Below the pieces are notes generated by a model, which did no database searches, was not told the DNA's origin, and saw nothing but the letters and a program-made list of their open reading frames with translations. A stretch of DNA of 64,000 nt, from the NCBI GenBank assembly GCA_023101725.1, contig JALJCO010007154.1, forward strand, positions 357,493 to 421,492, given 5' to 3'. Shown here in pieces: positions 36,640-47,867 of this stretch. The first letter of the stretch is position 1. The number at the start of each line of letters is the position of its first letter. A program made the position numbers and the translations under genes. The DNA is from Atherinomorus stipes (lineage: Eukaryota; Chordata; Actinopteri; Atheriniformes; Atherinidae).

Positions 36640-38355
36640 TGACGACATGTTACAAATTCTCACTAGATTCCTTCATTCAGTGGTCACTTTTTATACGACT
36701 ATTTCTTTTTCTGCTGAATGAATTTAAAATAATACTCAGAGACCAGAGTTGATTATATTCCAACTGACCAGGTACGAGGTTTTGTGCCACAGCTGAGATA
36801 AAGAGCATGAGGGAAAACAAAATTATTACACAGCTGTCAAAGCTATCATAGCTGTATGCATTACTCCATCCTCTCAGCAGTGGCTCTTATCTCCTGATTA
36901 GAGGGTGTTTCACAAATCTAGAGGGGGATGACAGAGGCTGGTACATCCACCTCAACCTTTTTGTGTCTAATGAATTAATTACACAGTTACAGAACATCAA
37001 TTCTCAGTTGATTTTCGGTACATAAGTGGACAGGATGTTGGATGGCTCACTTGCATGAAACAAATTGGGAAGTCAAAGCTGTGTAAAGGGGATGGGAATA
37101 GCACTTTAAAATGGACTGTGACAACCGAGACACCCACACTGACACATAAAGATTCGCCTCAGTGGAGCTTGCCTTGTCCTGCCAGTGTTTTTGTACCACA
37201 AGATAAAGCTATCTGAAAACAAGAAATCACTGTAATGATCAGATGTTACTTTACAGAATTAAAGAGGCAAAATTCAACCAATTATTTGCACTCATATTTT
37301 GCCATACAACTTATTTTACAAAAGCATGTTCTACCTTCAGTCAAACTTATTGTGTTCTCAGCTAAACTTACACACCTCCAAAACGTAGTATTCCGGTAGT
37401 ATGCCTTCAAATAACATCATAGTCATCCTGTAATTAAATCAAAGTCAAAGTCAAAGTCAGCTGCTCATTGGCTGGAAAAACAGCAGCAGTCCTAGTTTGC
37501 AACGTTAAATTTATGAAAACATGGTGGAAGGCAACGAAGGCACATAGACAGTTCTCTTGAGATTTTCCCCCCTTTAAAAAGGACAAAGTAGACATTTAGA
37601 CCCATTTTGGACATTTTTAAAGATGCTGGGTGGTATTTCTATTATACCGCGATAAAAATGATAACCGTGATCATTTTGGTCACAATAACCGTGATATGAA
37701 ATTTTCATATCGTTACATCCCTATGTCTGAGTGGATAACAACAATAAGCAAGTGTGAGAACTGAAACACAACAAAAATCCGATGTGAACATATTTGAAGC
37801 TAAAATAGAGTAAAACCCGGACGGAGACATTATCTGGCTCTCAATATAGGACACGTCCACTCCTTCGGTCTGGCTGTAGAAACCTTTTGCCACATCGGTT
37901 TATGTCTGCTCTCCCCATCCCAGTAGGAAACAGTGGCCTTAGGCACCGTTGACTTCTGGGACATGTAGTTTTTTTTATTGCGTTTCATTGAAGGTTCATG
38001 GAAAGAAAACTACAAAAATGGCGTTGTTAAAAGTTATTTGTCCTATTGATTGATTCCCGCTCCCGTCTGCTCCAGTTAACTTTTTATCCTGTACGTCCCA
38101 ACCATGTGATTGAGTTGACTCCCATCTTGTGGGATTCTTGTGGGAATCACATGACCTGTGGTAATCCCGAAAAAAATGTCAGCCTCTAATATGTCGGTAT
38201 CGGCCTAAATCAGCCTTAAAACTGAGTATCGGACATTGGACACCCCACTGATTTTTAACCGATCAGCCAGCTGTTTCTAAAGTAAAAAAAAATACAAACA
38301 AAAAAACCTTCTTTTTCAAAAGCTTCTTTTTTACAGACTTTAAAACTTCTAAATA
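36640..38355. other. Intergenic sequence with hAT-type ends
   Basis: 'catatcgttacatccctatg' at about 37707-37726, preceded by an 'ataaccgtgat' repeat, looks like the end of a hAT element of the TAGGGATGTAACG type. Another GGTATCGG-rich patch lies at 38190-38270. No partner ends were paired. No gene was recognised. Confidence 0.4.
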
Positions 38356-38360
38356 CTAGG

Positions 38361-38710
38361 GGTGGGAAAAAAATACTGAAATATATTTTCATATGCTGAT
38401 ATCATATTGACCTTTAAAAACCCGGCATCAATCTATTGTACAACCAAAATCTCACGATATTTCATCATTACGAAACCTCGCAATAATTCACAAAATTTCG
38501 CTTCATTTTCATATGCTGATATCAAATTGACATTTAAAAGCGCTGTATCGATCTATTTTACTAATGAAATGTCATGATATTTTATCATTCTGTTACGAAA
38601 TCAGTGAGAATTCACAGAATAGAGACTTTGTATGGAAATTAGATCGATACTGTGTTTTTAAATATCGATTTGATATTGGCATTTGAAAATATCACGATAT
38701 TCCAGTGTTA
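38361..38710. mobile_element. hAT-like MITE with internal duplication
   Basis: Starts with 'aggggtgggaaaaaaatac'. The block 'ttttcatatgctgatatca' occurs at 38386 and again at about 38508, giving a direct repeat of about 122 bp. An inverted version (…gatattggcatttgaaaat…) lies at about 38670. The inverted arms suggest a DNA transposon; the class is uncertain. Confidence 0.45.
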
Positions 38711-38744
38711 TGGCGTTTGTGAGAAAAAAGAGAAAAAAAATATG

Positions 38745-38914
38745 CCGTGTCTAGGAAGTTTATTCTTCTCCGACTCCACCACACAATAAAACTGACAGCA
38801 ACTGACATCAACAGATTCCATATTGCCATGACAACCACCGTTACCACGGAGGCTAGATATTTGTGTGTGTTCTAAATGACTTATGTCACCACATGGCTCC
38901 CCCAGAACACACAA
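38745..38914 (-). repeat. Possible LTR fragment of the Gypsy relic
   Basis: Read on the minus strand this begins TGTGTTCTGGGGGAGCC and contains AATAAA close to its far end, followed by 'cttcctagacacggca'. It lies 3' of the integrase relic, where a 3' LTR would be. No second LTR is in the window, so the call rests on position, the TG start and the polyadenylation signal. Confidence 0.4.
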
Positions 38915-39093
38915 AATAACCTAAAAACCAGAAGAGAAAGTTAAACAAACAAATAAAACATTGTACATTTCAAAACTTCAAGTATAGCTCTTAGGAAATC
39001 TAAGTTCCCTTCCCTTACGACTACACAGGCTTGGGAAGTGAGGGAGGAAAAGGTAATGACGGCTTAATTTGAGGAGTAGGGTTGGGAGGGCGG

Positions 39094-40015
39094 TCACGTC
39101 GGGCTGGACTCAACTGTGCCATCCTGGAGCACATGTGCAGGCTTTAGACGATCCTCTGCAACCTGGTCCTGACCAGTCCCCATCTGAACAAGAAAAGACT
39201 TAGGCCCTGCTTCCAGTACACAAAAAGGGCCGTCGTATGGGGACTGCAGAGGAGAGCAGTGTGCGTCATGTCGGATAAAAACATACTTGGCTGACATAAG
39301 GTCCTTAGGAACGTATGAGTAAGGGAGGCAGTGGTGTGCTGCAACAGGTGAGAAAACTCAAGCCTCCCTCTGAAAACCAGATTCCGCTATAACCGCTATA
39401 ATCCTAGAGCCTGAACTCGTAACGCTGGGAAGAAATTCCCCTGGAACCCTCAAAGACTGACCAAGAACTAAGCAGAGGAGGGACTACAAGTCCTCCTTGG
39501 GGACGGAGTGTAGGCCCATAAAACTCATGGCAACCTGTCCACCCAACCACTGTCCACTAAGGATGCACGGAGAGCAGCCTTCATAGAACGATGGAACCGC
39601 TCGCACAGTCCGTTGGCTTGAGGATTGTATGCAGTGGTCCGGTGAAGTTTGACCCCCGAACTCTCAGCTACTGCATTCCACAACTCAGAGGTAAATTGTG
39701 AGCCCCTATCAGAAGTTAGGTCCAAAGGAACCTCAAATGGTGACACTCAATGAGATGAAAGCCCGGGCAATGTCTGATGAGGTACAGTAGTAGATGACAG
39801 GGTACTGCCTCAGGCCACTGTGTGGTCCTGTCCACTATAGTGAGGAGGTGAGGAAAACCTCGGGATGGGGGAAAAGGGCCAACGAGATCTACATTAACAT
39901 GCTCAAAACGTCTCGGGAACAGGAAAAGGCCCTAAAGAAGTTTTAACATGATGGTGCACCTTTGCATGCTGGCACGCGATGCACGTGGAAATTCCATATC
40001 CTTACATCCTTGCTG
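39094..40015 (-). pseudogene. Ty3/Gypsy-type integrase relic
   Basis: The minus strand shows the 3' part of an LTR-retrotransposon pol gene. In order: a zinc-finger end CQHAKVHHHV (about 39965), a core with VDLVGPFPPS and TIVDRTTQWPEA (first catalytic Asp region, 39900-39800), SDRGSQFTSELW with the second Asp (about 39710), TTAYNPQANGLCERFHRS with the catalytic Glu (about 39620), and a C-terminal GPY/F-type module with SPYDGPFCVLEAGPKSFLV (39250-39180) followed by a stop at 39094. Several frameshifts and stops separate these parts. Reverse transcriptase and RNase H are missing, the sequence ending near 40020 at a poly-T tract. It is a dead relic; the family identification is strong. Confidence 0.92.
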
Positions 40016-40943
40016 AGGCCGGTCCACACAATTTTTTTTTTTTTTACTTGTCCTGTCCAGCATCATAGCAAGCAGAATGGAAATCTGATTGCTTTATTGT
40101 GTTGAACAGTTTTGCTTTGCCAAGGGGAACTTTATGAACATAAGGCTCCACTTGATATCCTGTTTATTCATTTTATTTCTTTGATTAAACATTAGTCAAA
40201 CATTTTATCACCCAGTTCAGAAGCTGATGTGGAGAAAATATACAAAACACTTTTCACTTACATGCTGTTTGATTAATCCTCCACGTTTTCAGCGGTCCAG
40301 GGGTCTGTTGCACGAAGCAGGTTTAATGAAAACCCTGAGTTGTTTTACCCCGAAATTCGGGAAACTCTGAGTTTTTCGTAACACAAAGGTAGGTAACTCA
40401 ACCCAGGGAAAGAGGAGTAACTCTAGCCTGTTGCACGGAGAGGGGTAACTTAAACCCTCGGTCAGTTACCATGGTAACAGACTCTCTGAAACTAACCTGG
40501 TCGGGAGCAGGTTAGTGTGGAGAAACCTTGAGTTTCTCGCTGTCTCCACCCACTTTTAGTCACACCCGCCGTTTCCTTTCCTCATTCATTCATTAAGTCA
40601 GCGGTGAGTTTTGGCTGCTGCCGTCTTAAATAAAACATGTTAAAAAATAAATCAGAGTCGGTAGGTTACATCCTTATCTTTTGATAAGGATTTTATGGAT
40701 TAAGATGCTGCATGAAGGGTTAAATATTCGGAGATCATTATCAGACCACGGATAGAAGTTTAATTTCCCGACAGTTGTAATTTCTGACGTTACAGTTACA
40801 CATCACGGTCAGTTATCTACATACACGAGCTGATCCGTCGGTACATTTATAATATCACCAGCCATACGTAATAGTTGGAGGTCCTGTCTCTCCGTTTACA
40901 AGGGATGCTTTAAGATGATCATTTGACCATCCAGCTGTCTCTG

Positions 40944-41010
40944 GTTGTGGCTAAATGGATGAAGTGTTCGTTTGCCACGCAAACAATTGGGGTTCAATTC
41001 TTGTTGTGGC
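40944..41010 (+). other. tRNA-like segment (Gly-GCC-like), probably not functional
   Basis: An A-box match 'tggctaaatgg' (40948-40958) and a B-box match 'ggttcaattct' (40991-41001) are spaced as in a tRNA gene, with 'tttgccacgcaaa' between them where an anticodon arm would be. The middle resembles tRNA-Gly(GCC). The acceptor and T stems pair poorly. Could be the pol III head of a decayed SINE or part of the host transposon. Confidence 0.4.
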
Positions 41011-41221
41011 TTTTTTTATGTTGCCATACGCTTTTCTCTCGAAGCATATTGTCTATTACCCTGCATTTTTTCGCAAATAGATTTTTTTTTTTCTTTCATT
41101 GTAGACGCAGGGCATTTGAGAAATGCGACGGTTATATTTAATCTTAATGCTGCCGACAAGAGCGCTTCTCCCTGAGGGATTTCACTCAAGTTAAATAAAT
41201 AAAAAGACTGTGGTAAAAGTA

Positions 41222-41292
41222 CGAAGCTGGATTCAAACATCTCCCCCCCCCCCCAAGTGGCAGGCAAGCGCGCAGACCATTAGACCAACCAG
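41222..41292 (-). other. tRNA-like segment in opposite orientation
   Basis: On the minus strand an A-box match TGGTCTAATGG (41287-41277) is followed by 'cttgcctgccacttgg' and a poly-G tract, then a weak B-box-like 'gtttgaatcc' (41238-41229). It is enlarged by the G run. It mirrors the + strand segment at 40944 inside the same element. Confidence 0.35.
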
Positions 41293-41809
41293 ATATTCAT
41301 ATTCAGTCACCTGGAATCATAGTGAAATTATACGAGACTGTCGCGTTACCATTAAACAGTTCTACTCTATAACATCGTTGTGATTGTAAAGGACAGCATT
41401 TAAACTTAAATCTTCTCCCACGTCGTCTTTCTTTTTTATTTTTTTGCTTGCAGCAGCGGCAGCAGTTCAAACTCGCCATATGAGGCTTTAAAAGTTATAT
41501 CTCCATTCAATGGCGAGCGCAATCCCGCCCTAGCGTCTACGTTACCATGGTGACTCGTCGAATCGGTGCTCAATTGATGTTGGCTTTTTATCTTGGTAGT
41601 GCCGGGTTAAAACCCCGGGTCGAACTACTCTGAGTTGATTAAACCAACTCAAATCAGCTGTTATGGGACTGAAAACTCAGAGTTTCCAATCTCCGAGTAG
41701 GTCAACTCAGAGTTCAGAGTTACTCTCGGAGTTTGTTGAACCTGCTTCATGCAACAGACCCCAGGACTGAATCTGCTGCCTGTTTCCCGTCAACAGTGAC
41801 CTCTGCTGG

Positions 41810-42480
41810 ATGCCAGAAACCCTGTTCGTAGCTTCTGGTTCAGAACTGTACGGATCAGGTCCTTCAAATCTAAAAGTAATAAAACTTTCTTCTTCCTCCT
41901 CTCTCTTGTCCATTCTGCTTAGCTGTGTTAGCTGTATCTGTACATCACGGAGCACCATACACGACGTCACTTCTGTTTTTAGAGGTGTTTAAGCAGTTTT
42001 TGATAGTCTTTAAATGATTTCTCTATTTTATAATATACAGGCTTCTACAAACACAAAATAGATATTACAGGCAGGGTAGGGAATCCTGGAAAAACGGTTC
42101 GAGCAAGCTAAATTTGAAAAAGATACACCCCCCCCAAAACCATGCCTCAATAGCGCAGGAGCGTGACCGCCGACAGTTGTCGGAGAACATAACCGAGAAC
42201 AGCCGAGTGGCTAGTTTGTTAATTTCCCAGTAAACAGCAGAGGAACCACGGCTCCTTAAAGTGATAATTATCTCACCTCCAACGTCTTCTGCAGCGTAAA
42301 AAATCCTCACTGCAAATACCAACACCTCCATGACTTGATCCACATCCGTTTTTTTCTTTGAGCGCAAACAGTGGCATAGATAAGAGCAGCGAGCAGCCAT
42401 GTTCTCTCAGTTCGTCTGCACTGTGAGACGCTCACGACGAGTTGTGAGCGCGCGCACGAAGGGGGGGATGCGACTAACAG
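41810..42480 (-). other. Repeat-like stretch, unclassified
   Basis: 42060-42130 ('ggcagggtagggaatcctgg') resembles the end of an interspersed fish repeat. A minus-strand open frame at 41970-41707 contains FEGPDPYSSEPEA, similar in style to the PYxxEP segments of teleost transposon-related proteins; this is weak. No firm element boundaries were found. Confidence 0.3.
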
Positions 42481-42493
42481 TTTCCTTTCCATC

Positions 42494-42892
42494 GTAATTT
42501 ATAGTGTGTTAAGCTGTCAGTTTTTCACTGTAAATTTTACAAATATTATTTTTCTGCTGTTTTAACTGTTATTATTGCACAAGAAAATCTTGTAAATAAA
42601 TAACAATTGTGTACTGCTAATGTTACATTTACCACAATGGCATACCATTAATGAATACATTGCCACCGTAATTTTTTGTGTGATAAGCTGTCACTTTTTT
42701 TTCTGTAAATTTTACAGATATTTTTTGTAAAAAAACAACTGTATTGTTTCTACTATTTTAAATTTTATTATTGCAAGAAAATACCGTAAATAAATAGCAG
42801 TTGTTTACCCTTTACATTCTCACTGTAAATATTACGGTGAAAAAATGGCAACCACAGCTGCCAGTTTTTCACCGTAAATTATACTTTTCTTT
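42494..42892. repeat. Tandem repeat, period about 173 bp
   Basis: 'aagctgtcagtttttcactg' near 42510 recurs as 'aagctgtcactttttttt' near 42684 and 'cagctgccagtttttcaccg' near 42857, each followed by a 'gtaaattttac'-like palindrome. The spacing is about 173 bp. Two full units and the start of a third are visible. Confidence 0.7.
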
Positions 42893-42899
42893 TTTTTTT

Positions 42900-44362
42900 T
42901 ACATTGTATGTATTAAATACATTTACAAAGACTAAAACTAAAGATGGTTTTTTGAATATTTTTAGTTAGCTTTAGTTAGTTTTGTAAAGACACTACAGTT
43001 TCAGTTATAATTTTTTTTAAAAAAACTGTCATTTTTATTTTTATTTCAGTTAACAAAGATGTTTTTCAGTTTTTTTTTTTAGTTTTAGTCAACTATAATC
43101 ACCTTGGTCATGAGCAATGTTATTGGCTCTGTAGGAGTCTGTGAGGAGTGTGGTGGAGTGTCTATCGGGATGTTAGGGATAGAGCTTTTGAGTCAGGGGG
43201 GGATCTCTGAGAACAGGGCTTTCTCCCCAGTCAGAATTATTATCTGTGGAGTTTTAAATGTATGATTGGTTGGAATATGGTGTGTCATAATATGATAGTA
43301 ACACTGCAATAGAGACGTAAATGAGAAGATGGCAAAGTATTTCATAATAGGTGTGATAAATTAACTTTTGGATTGAAGGTGAACTTTTAGCCCCACTGGG
43401 CAAGACCACAAGAAAGAGTTATTTACTCACAAAGAAAACAAAGTCTGCATAATGAGGATATGAAAAATTATAACAGCTTTAATAATAACTTCATCTGGAA
43501 CAAGAATTATTCATGAGCTGTGTATCCCACACGGTGAGGAATGTGTGTGGGGGGGAAGCATGAATATTATGGATGTATGTTTTATCTTTGCATCTCCTCT
43601 TTATCAGTAGAAAGAAAAAAAAGATTTTTTTTAACAAAAGAAAGAAGTATTACTTTTTGGTGTTCAATCTTTTACTGTTTCTATCTGCTCCCTATTAAAC
43701 AGGTTTTTGGCATCATCGGAGAAGGGAGACAACTTGTTTATGGCTGAGGGTGCAGCACTCATGATGACAGAACATGGGCCAATGTTTACTCATCGTGGGA
43801 ATGAAATGCTCGTCTGACTTTGCAGAGGATTTAAAAGTTTGACAACCATGTCCAAACACGTGTATGCGTTCAGAGAAATAAAGCTGTCTGACTGAAATCC
43901 TTCTCTACGCTTTCCCTCCTTCTGCCACTTTCCCCTTAATTAGCAGCCTACGTCTTGCTTGCTCTTCACTCTTTCTGCTCGTTTTTTTTTCATTCTCTTG
44001 CTGCTTGTCCTGTTTTCAAAGGTTTACTTTAGAAAAAAAAAAGAAATCACACATTTTCAGCCTGAGAATGATGACTAATTAAGACAGAAGCAAGATCTTT
44101 TTTTTTTCTTTTGAATCTGGAAATAAACTTGTTTCCAGCCAATTTAATGAAGACTTTTAATTATGAAAGTGTACACTTCTTTTCCACAGTTGCTTTATTT
44201 TCAGTTCTCATGGATGATGGTGCAATGGAAGGCACATTGTACCTGAATCTATCTTTTGTGTCCATGGCTGGCCTGCTGTTTCTACACAAATGCTCCTGTC
44301 ATTCATGTACTGGTATGTTGTCTTGTTGTCCTCTCAGATACATCACTGGGTTTATCCAAATA
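42900..44362. other. Intergenic sequence, no gene recognised
   Basis: T-rich at the start (poly-T runs to about 43080), then ordinary AT-rich DNA with short open frames only. Confidence 0.4.
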
Positions 44363-44640
44363 GCAACCTCTTTTGGCCAACTATGGCGCTACCCGGAAGA
44401 AGGAAATATTTGCAGTTCTCCCTTCATCCACTAGGGGCTGGCTGCAAAATAGAGCAAATCCCCCATAGACTCCCACGTTAAAAAGGCCAACTTCACAACA
44501 GAAAAAAAACATGCTTACAGCAAAAATAAACATGTTTACAGCCTGGTTCAAAAAGAAATAATTTCATGTTTAATAGGTCAAGTTTACCTTCATGTCAACT
44601 GTGAGGGGGGTGATTTTTTTTTCTATTACTCATCCATTTA
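44363..44640 (-). mobile_element. Diverged 3' part of the 708-bp hAT MITE family
   Basis: Read on the minus strand it matches 49020-49200 and 59840-60020: 'gttgacatgaaggtaaac', 'gaaccaggctgtaaac', 'gggagtctatgggggattt' and 'agccagcccctagtggatga'. It is more diverged than the two complete copies. Its broken internal end lies against the TTAA element starting at 44649. Confidence 0.75.
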
Positions 44641-44652
44641 GATGGTATTTAA

Positions 44653-45988
44653 AGGTGCATTGCACAAGTTTAAATGTTAAATACTGTTCTTTTCTTTCCT
44701 CCACATGCTTATACAATTGCCTGATGTGAAGAATGAGCTGATCTTTATTTACTGCGGTGGTCTCTAATACTGTTTCTGAATGCTCAATGTAAGAGTTTTG
44801 GGTACGAAGCCTTAAGGGGGCGCCTGTGGGGGAGACGAGCTGCATGTTATCGTTCGTCTGGCTGCACCGGTGTTGTATTCTGCCACCGTAGGTCGGTGCA
44901 TGTTGAGACAACACTGACTGATGCTAAAAGATGGAGAGCAGGTGCCTCTCAAACCCCAAATCAGACTCCAGTAAGACAAAACGTTTTTGTCTTACAAGGT
45001 AAATGTGATGTATGGCAGAAAAAAGGATGCATAATATTGCAATGCTAAGTTTTTAGCATGTAAATGCAGCAATATGACAGCTATATGACTGTTCCCAGGG
45101 AAGAGATACACTCTATTCACTTGCTACATTTAGTTGATGCGTTAATTTTACAAGGTAATTGTGGTCTCAGCCTGTGAATGTAGATATCTGAACTACAAGC
45201 CAGTGTTAGCCTGTTGTTACCGTTAGCATACAGTCCGTCAGTTTACTCAACGATCAAACCGTCAACAAGTTGCAGATTTATAACTTTATTACTTCAGTAG
45301 ACATCGTGACTCAAACTCTGGGCTCAGACTGAGGCTGTGTCCGAATGTCCTCCCTATTCCCTACATAGGGCCCTATATAGGGATCACGCCATTTTGTAGG
45401 GGTGTCCGAATGTCTAGAAAGAAAAAAGTAGTGCACTCAAAGTTACCCACAATGCATCTTGAAAACTAGTGAGCTTCGATGGTCCCTAGACGGGACAATA
45501 TAGACCACAATGCATTGCGGTCAGGGGAGCTGAATGGCGCGAGGTGTTGCACACATCGAGCGGCAGAAAAAAAAGGGAGAAAAAACGACAGAAAAGAGAT
45601 TAAACACAACATAACTAAATAAAATACCTCCATTTAAAATTTCAGATTTGATTTGGAATTAAATCTTTTCGTGCGTCGTGAGTGCCGCTGTGGTTGCCAT
45701 GGTGACAGCTGGTGATCACATGATTTGCGGCGGGGAAAAAGTAGTCAGCTTAGTGTCCGAATCACAGGCAGAATGAGGGCACTAGATAGTCTGCTATGTA
45801 GTGCAGCCCTATGTAGTGAATGAGGGGTTAGGGAGTAGGGAGGACATTCGGACACAGCCTGAGTGTAATGTGGGTGAAATTAGAGACCAACGAAGCAGCT
45901 CATGCGTGTGCACGACATTAGTGTCATTCCACTTTGCGCCAGAGGGGGCGAACTTCTGGAAACACGCTGGAACTTGCGTTGTACTCCT
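44653..45988 (-). mobile_element. TTAA-flanked MITE (family F4), interrupted copy
   Basis: Bounded by TTAA at 44649-44652 and 45989-45992. It is the reverse complement of the 31072-31947 element: the right end reversed reads AGGAGTACAACGCAAGTTCC. It carries the 527-bp Harbinger-like MITE with its TGA duplication; removing this gives about 806 bp, close to the 876 bp of the intact copy. The uninterrupted copy serves as a natural empty site. Confidence 0.85.
45333..45859. mobile_element. 527-bp Harbinger-like MITE, copy 2 (TSD TGA)
   Basis: Same ends and exactly the same length as the copy at 19137-19663, flanked by TGA at 45330-45332 and 45860-45862. The two copies differ at scattered single positions only. 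It interrupts the F4 element, so it arrived later. Confidence 0.88.
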
Positions 45989-45992
45989 TTAA

Positions 45993-46634
45993 AGGTTGAA
46001 TATGGAATACAGACAGAACAGTGACATACAGACAGTCACGTGTGTCTAGGTTGTAGTTGCAACAACAGAAAAACAACTCTAGCCGCTGGGTTGCCAGACT
46101 CACTGCAGATACAAGTGACCAGCAGCCTACAATGAGCTTCTAACTGACAGTTAATGTTAGCCACGTTAGCAGGTCAGTTAGCTTACCAATCCAGGAGAAA
46201 AGTCGCCATTTCTATGTTTTGATGCCGTGGAAAATGTTTATGTGGGTCCATCTAGTGTAGTCTTTACCTAAATTTACTCCAGTTTTTGCTCTTCTCAGGT
46301 CACTCCTCTTCAGAGTTGGATAACAATAACTCCGGGGCTCTGAAACAGCTGCTTGACTTGCCGACCATTTTTTCCAGTACAAGTCTAGCTGTGCCGAACA
46401 TACTATTGCCACATAGAGACTCTATCTGACAACCCACAATGGCGACCTGTATTGCCTTGTGAATGTCAACATAACGCCATTGTCGAATCTTTTAAAATTG
46501 ATTTTATTTTCAGGCTAAATATATTTTTTTTAAAGTAAATGCTTTACTTTCATTCTGAGCCCCTCCAAATGCCTCGTGGAGGTGATATTATTTTAAAAAT
46601 ATAGCTTTTAATGAAAATGTTCTATGTTCAACCT
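45993..46634. mobile_element. 642-bp TTAA-flanked MITE (family F5)
   Basis: Inverted ends AGGTTGAATATGGAA and, reversed, AGGTTGAACATAGAA. The left TTAA (45989-45992) is the same TTAA that closes the neighbouring F4 element; the right TTAA is 46635-46638. No transposase is seen. Confidence 0.82.
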
Positions 46635-46973
46635 TTAATCTTGAAATCACACATAAGGGTGATTTGTTTTGTTTTTTTTTAATTTACTTGTTGTTGGAGG
46701 AGGAGAGGTGGCAAAATCGTCTGCAAATTTTTTTCAGGCAGGGAGAGCGCAGTCGATAGGGAATATGAACCTGCTATTTTAACCCATATTAATGATCATA
46801 ATTAATATACTAAACAAACGCTAGTCATAGAAACAGTAGATCGACAAATATGATTAAATGTCATATTTTATTCCTTTGTAAGACTTGATATTGGCTTCTG
46901 TTTGTAATTTTAATACTTTGAATTGAACAGTTAAATGTGTACAAACCCTGTAAATAACCCTGACTTTAAAGGA

Positions 46974-47100
46974 GTAATCACCTGGAAATTGCATTTTTCT
47001 AGTTAAAACATGTTTATTGGTGTTGGGGTGAAATGTAAACTTGCCTGAAATTAAATCCCGAAATTATGAGATGTTGATTGGCTCCTTCAATTTCGTAACT
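46974..47100 (+). mobile_element. Left end of another TTAA|AGG-type MITE (partial)
   Basis: TTAA followed by AGGAGTAATCACCTGGAAAT, then 'gcatttttctagttaaaaca', matches 32325-32390. The right end was not found. Confidence 0.5.
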
Positions 47101-47488
47101 AACAGAGGCTGTTAGCATAGGCCAGCCTCTCTCTGAAAAGCCTACGGACTTCTGTGGACACTGGACCACATGCTCCATGTGCGGGACTTGTGGGATTTCC
47201 AGTTTGCATTTTTTCGGCTTTTAAATCATTACATTTCCTATTCAAATACACAAAGTGCCCTTCCCATTGTGATATAAAACAATTTAAATAAAAATTAGGG
47301 ATGTACGATCCAGATGCCGGCATCGATACTCGCTCCCATACTGATGTCGGCTTCTCCTTACTGACAGCAGCTGAGCTCCGGAAACGTTTACGCCGGCAGA
47401 ATAATTATAACTTTTTTCTGAAAAGCTGGAAGCTGAACTCCAGATGCAGCTGATTAATCAGACAATAACTGCGTCCCTCTAACGAAGG

Positions 47489-47508
47489 GGGGGGGGGGGG
47501 GGGGTGCA
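47489..47508. repeat. Poly-G tract
   Basis: A run of about 20 G, likely unstable in length. Shortly upstream (47297-47330) a 'ttagggatgtacgatcc' word resembles a hAT end. Confidence 0.9.
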
Positions 47509-47629
47509 ACCGATGTTACTTGATGCGTTATCGGTCGGGTTGTGAGCTAAACAAACGGGTCGGGTTCAGGAGCCATCCTTACGGGTTGGTGAAACTGGAC
47601 TCACGCAGGACTCTGGCAAAGGGTACGCC

Positions 47630-47691
47630 ATTACATATATATATTACATATATATATGTAATATATGTATATATATCTGGGTAATATGGAG

Positions 47692-47756
<65 letters not shown>

Positions 47757-47765
47757 GATTCTGAT

Positions 47766-47803
<38 letters not shown>

Positions 47804-47867
47804 TGTATGTTCTATATATATACATATATGTATATATATATATAACTCCATATTACCCAGATATTAA
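47630..47867. repeat. TA-rich inverted repeat (cruciform candidate)
   Basis: The arms 47673-47700 and 47837-47864 are exact reverse complements (…ctgggtaatatggag… and …ctccatattacccag…), separated by long (TA)n tracts with a central 'attctgattctg' break. The TA tracts themselves are self-complementary. Confidence 0.9.

Larger units (their letters stand above)
40301..41761. mobile_element. 1.46-kb TIR element with two tRNA-like segments
   Basis: Inverted ends GGGTCTGTTGCACGAAGCAG and, reversed, GGGTCTGTTGCATGAAGCAG (19 of 20). Subterminal parts on both sides contain inverted 'aactctgagttt'-like words. Flanks share CAG if the ends are GGG…CCC, or CCAGG if they are GG…CC, so the duplication is 3 or 5 bp. 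I recall similar ends in fish ISL2EU/Harbinger-group elements but cannot verify this. No transposase remains; two tRNA-like stretches in opposite orientations occupy the middle. Confidence 0.8.

Noticed and set aside
40944..41292. Functional tRNA-Gly genes
   Set aside because: Box-like words are present but the acceptor and T stems pair poorly, and one copy contains a long G run; they are kept only as tRNA-like segments.
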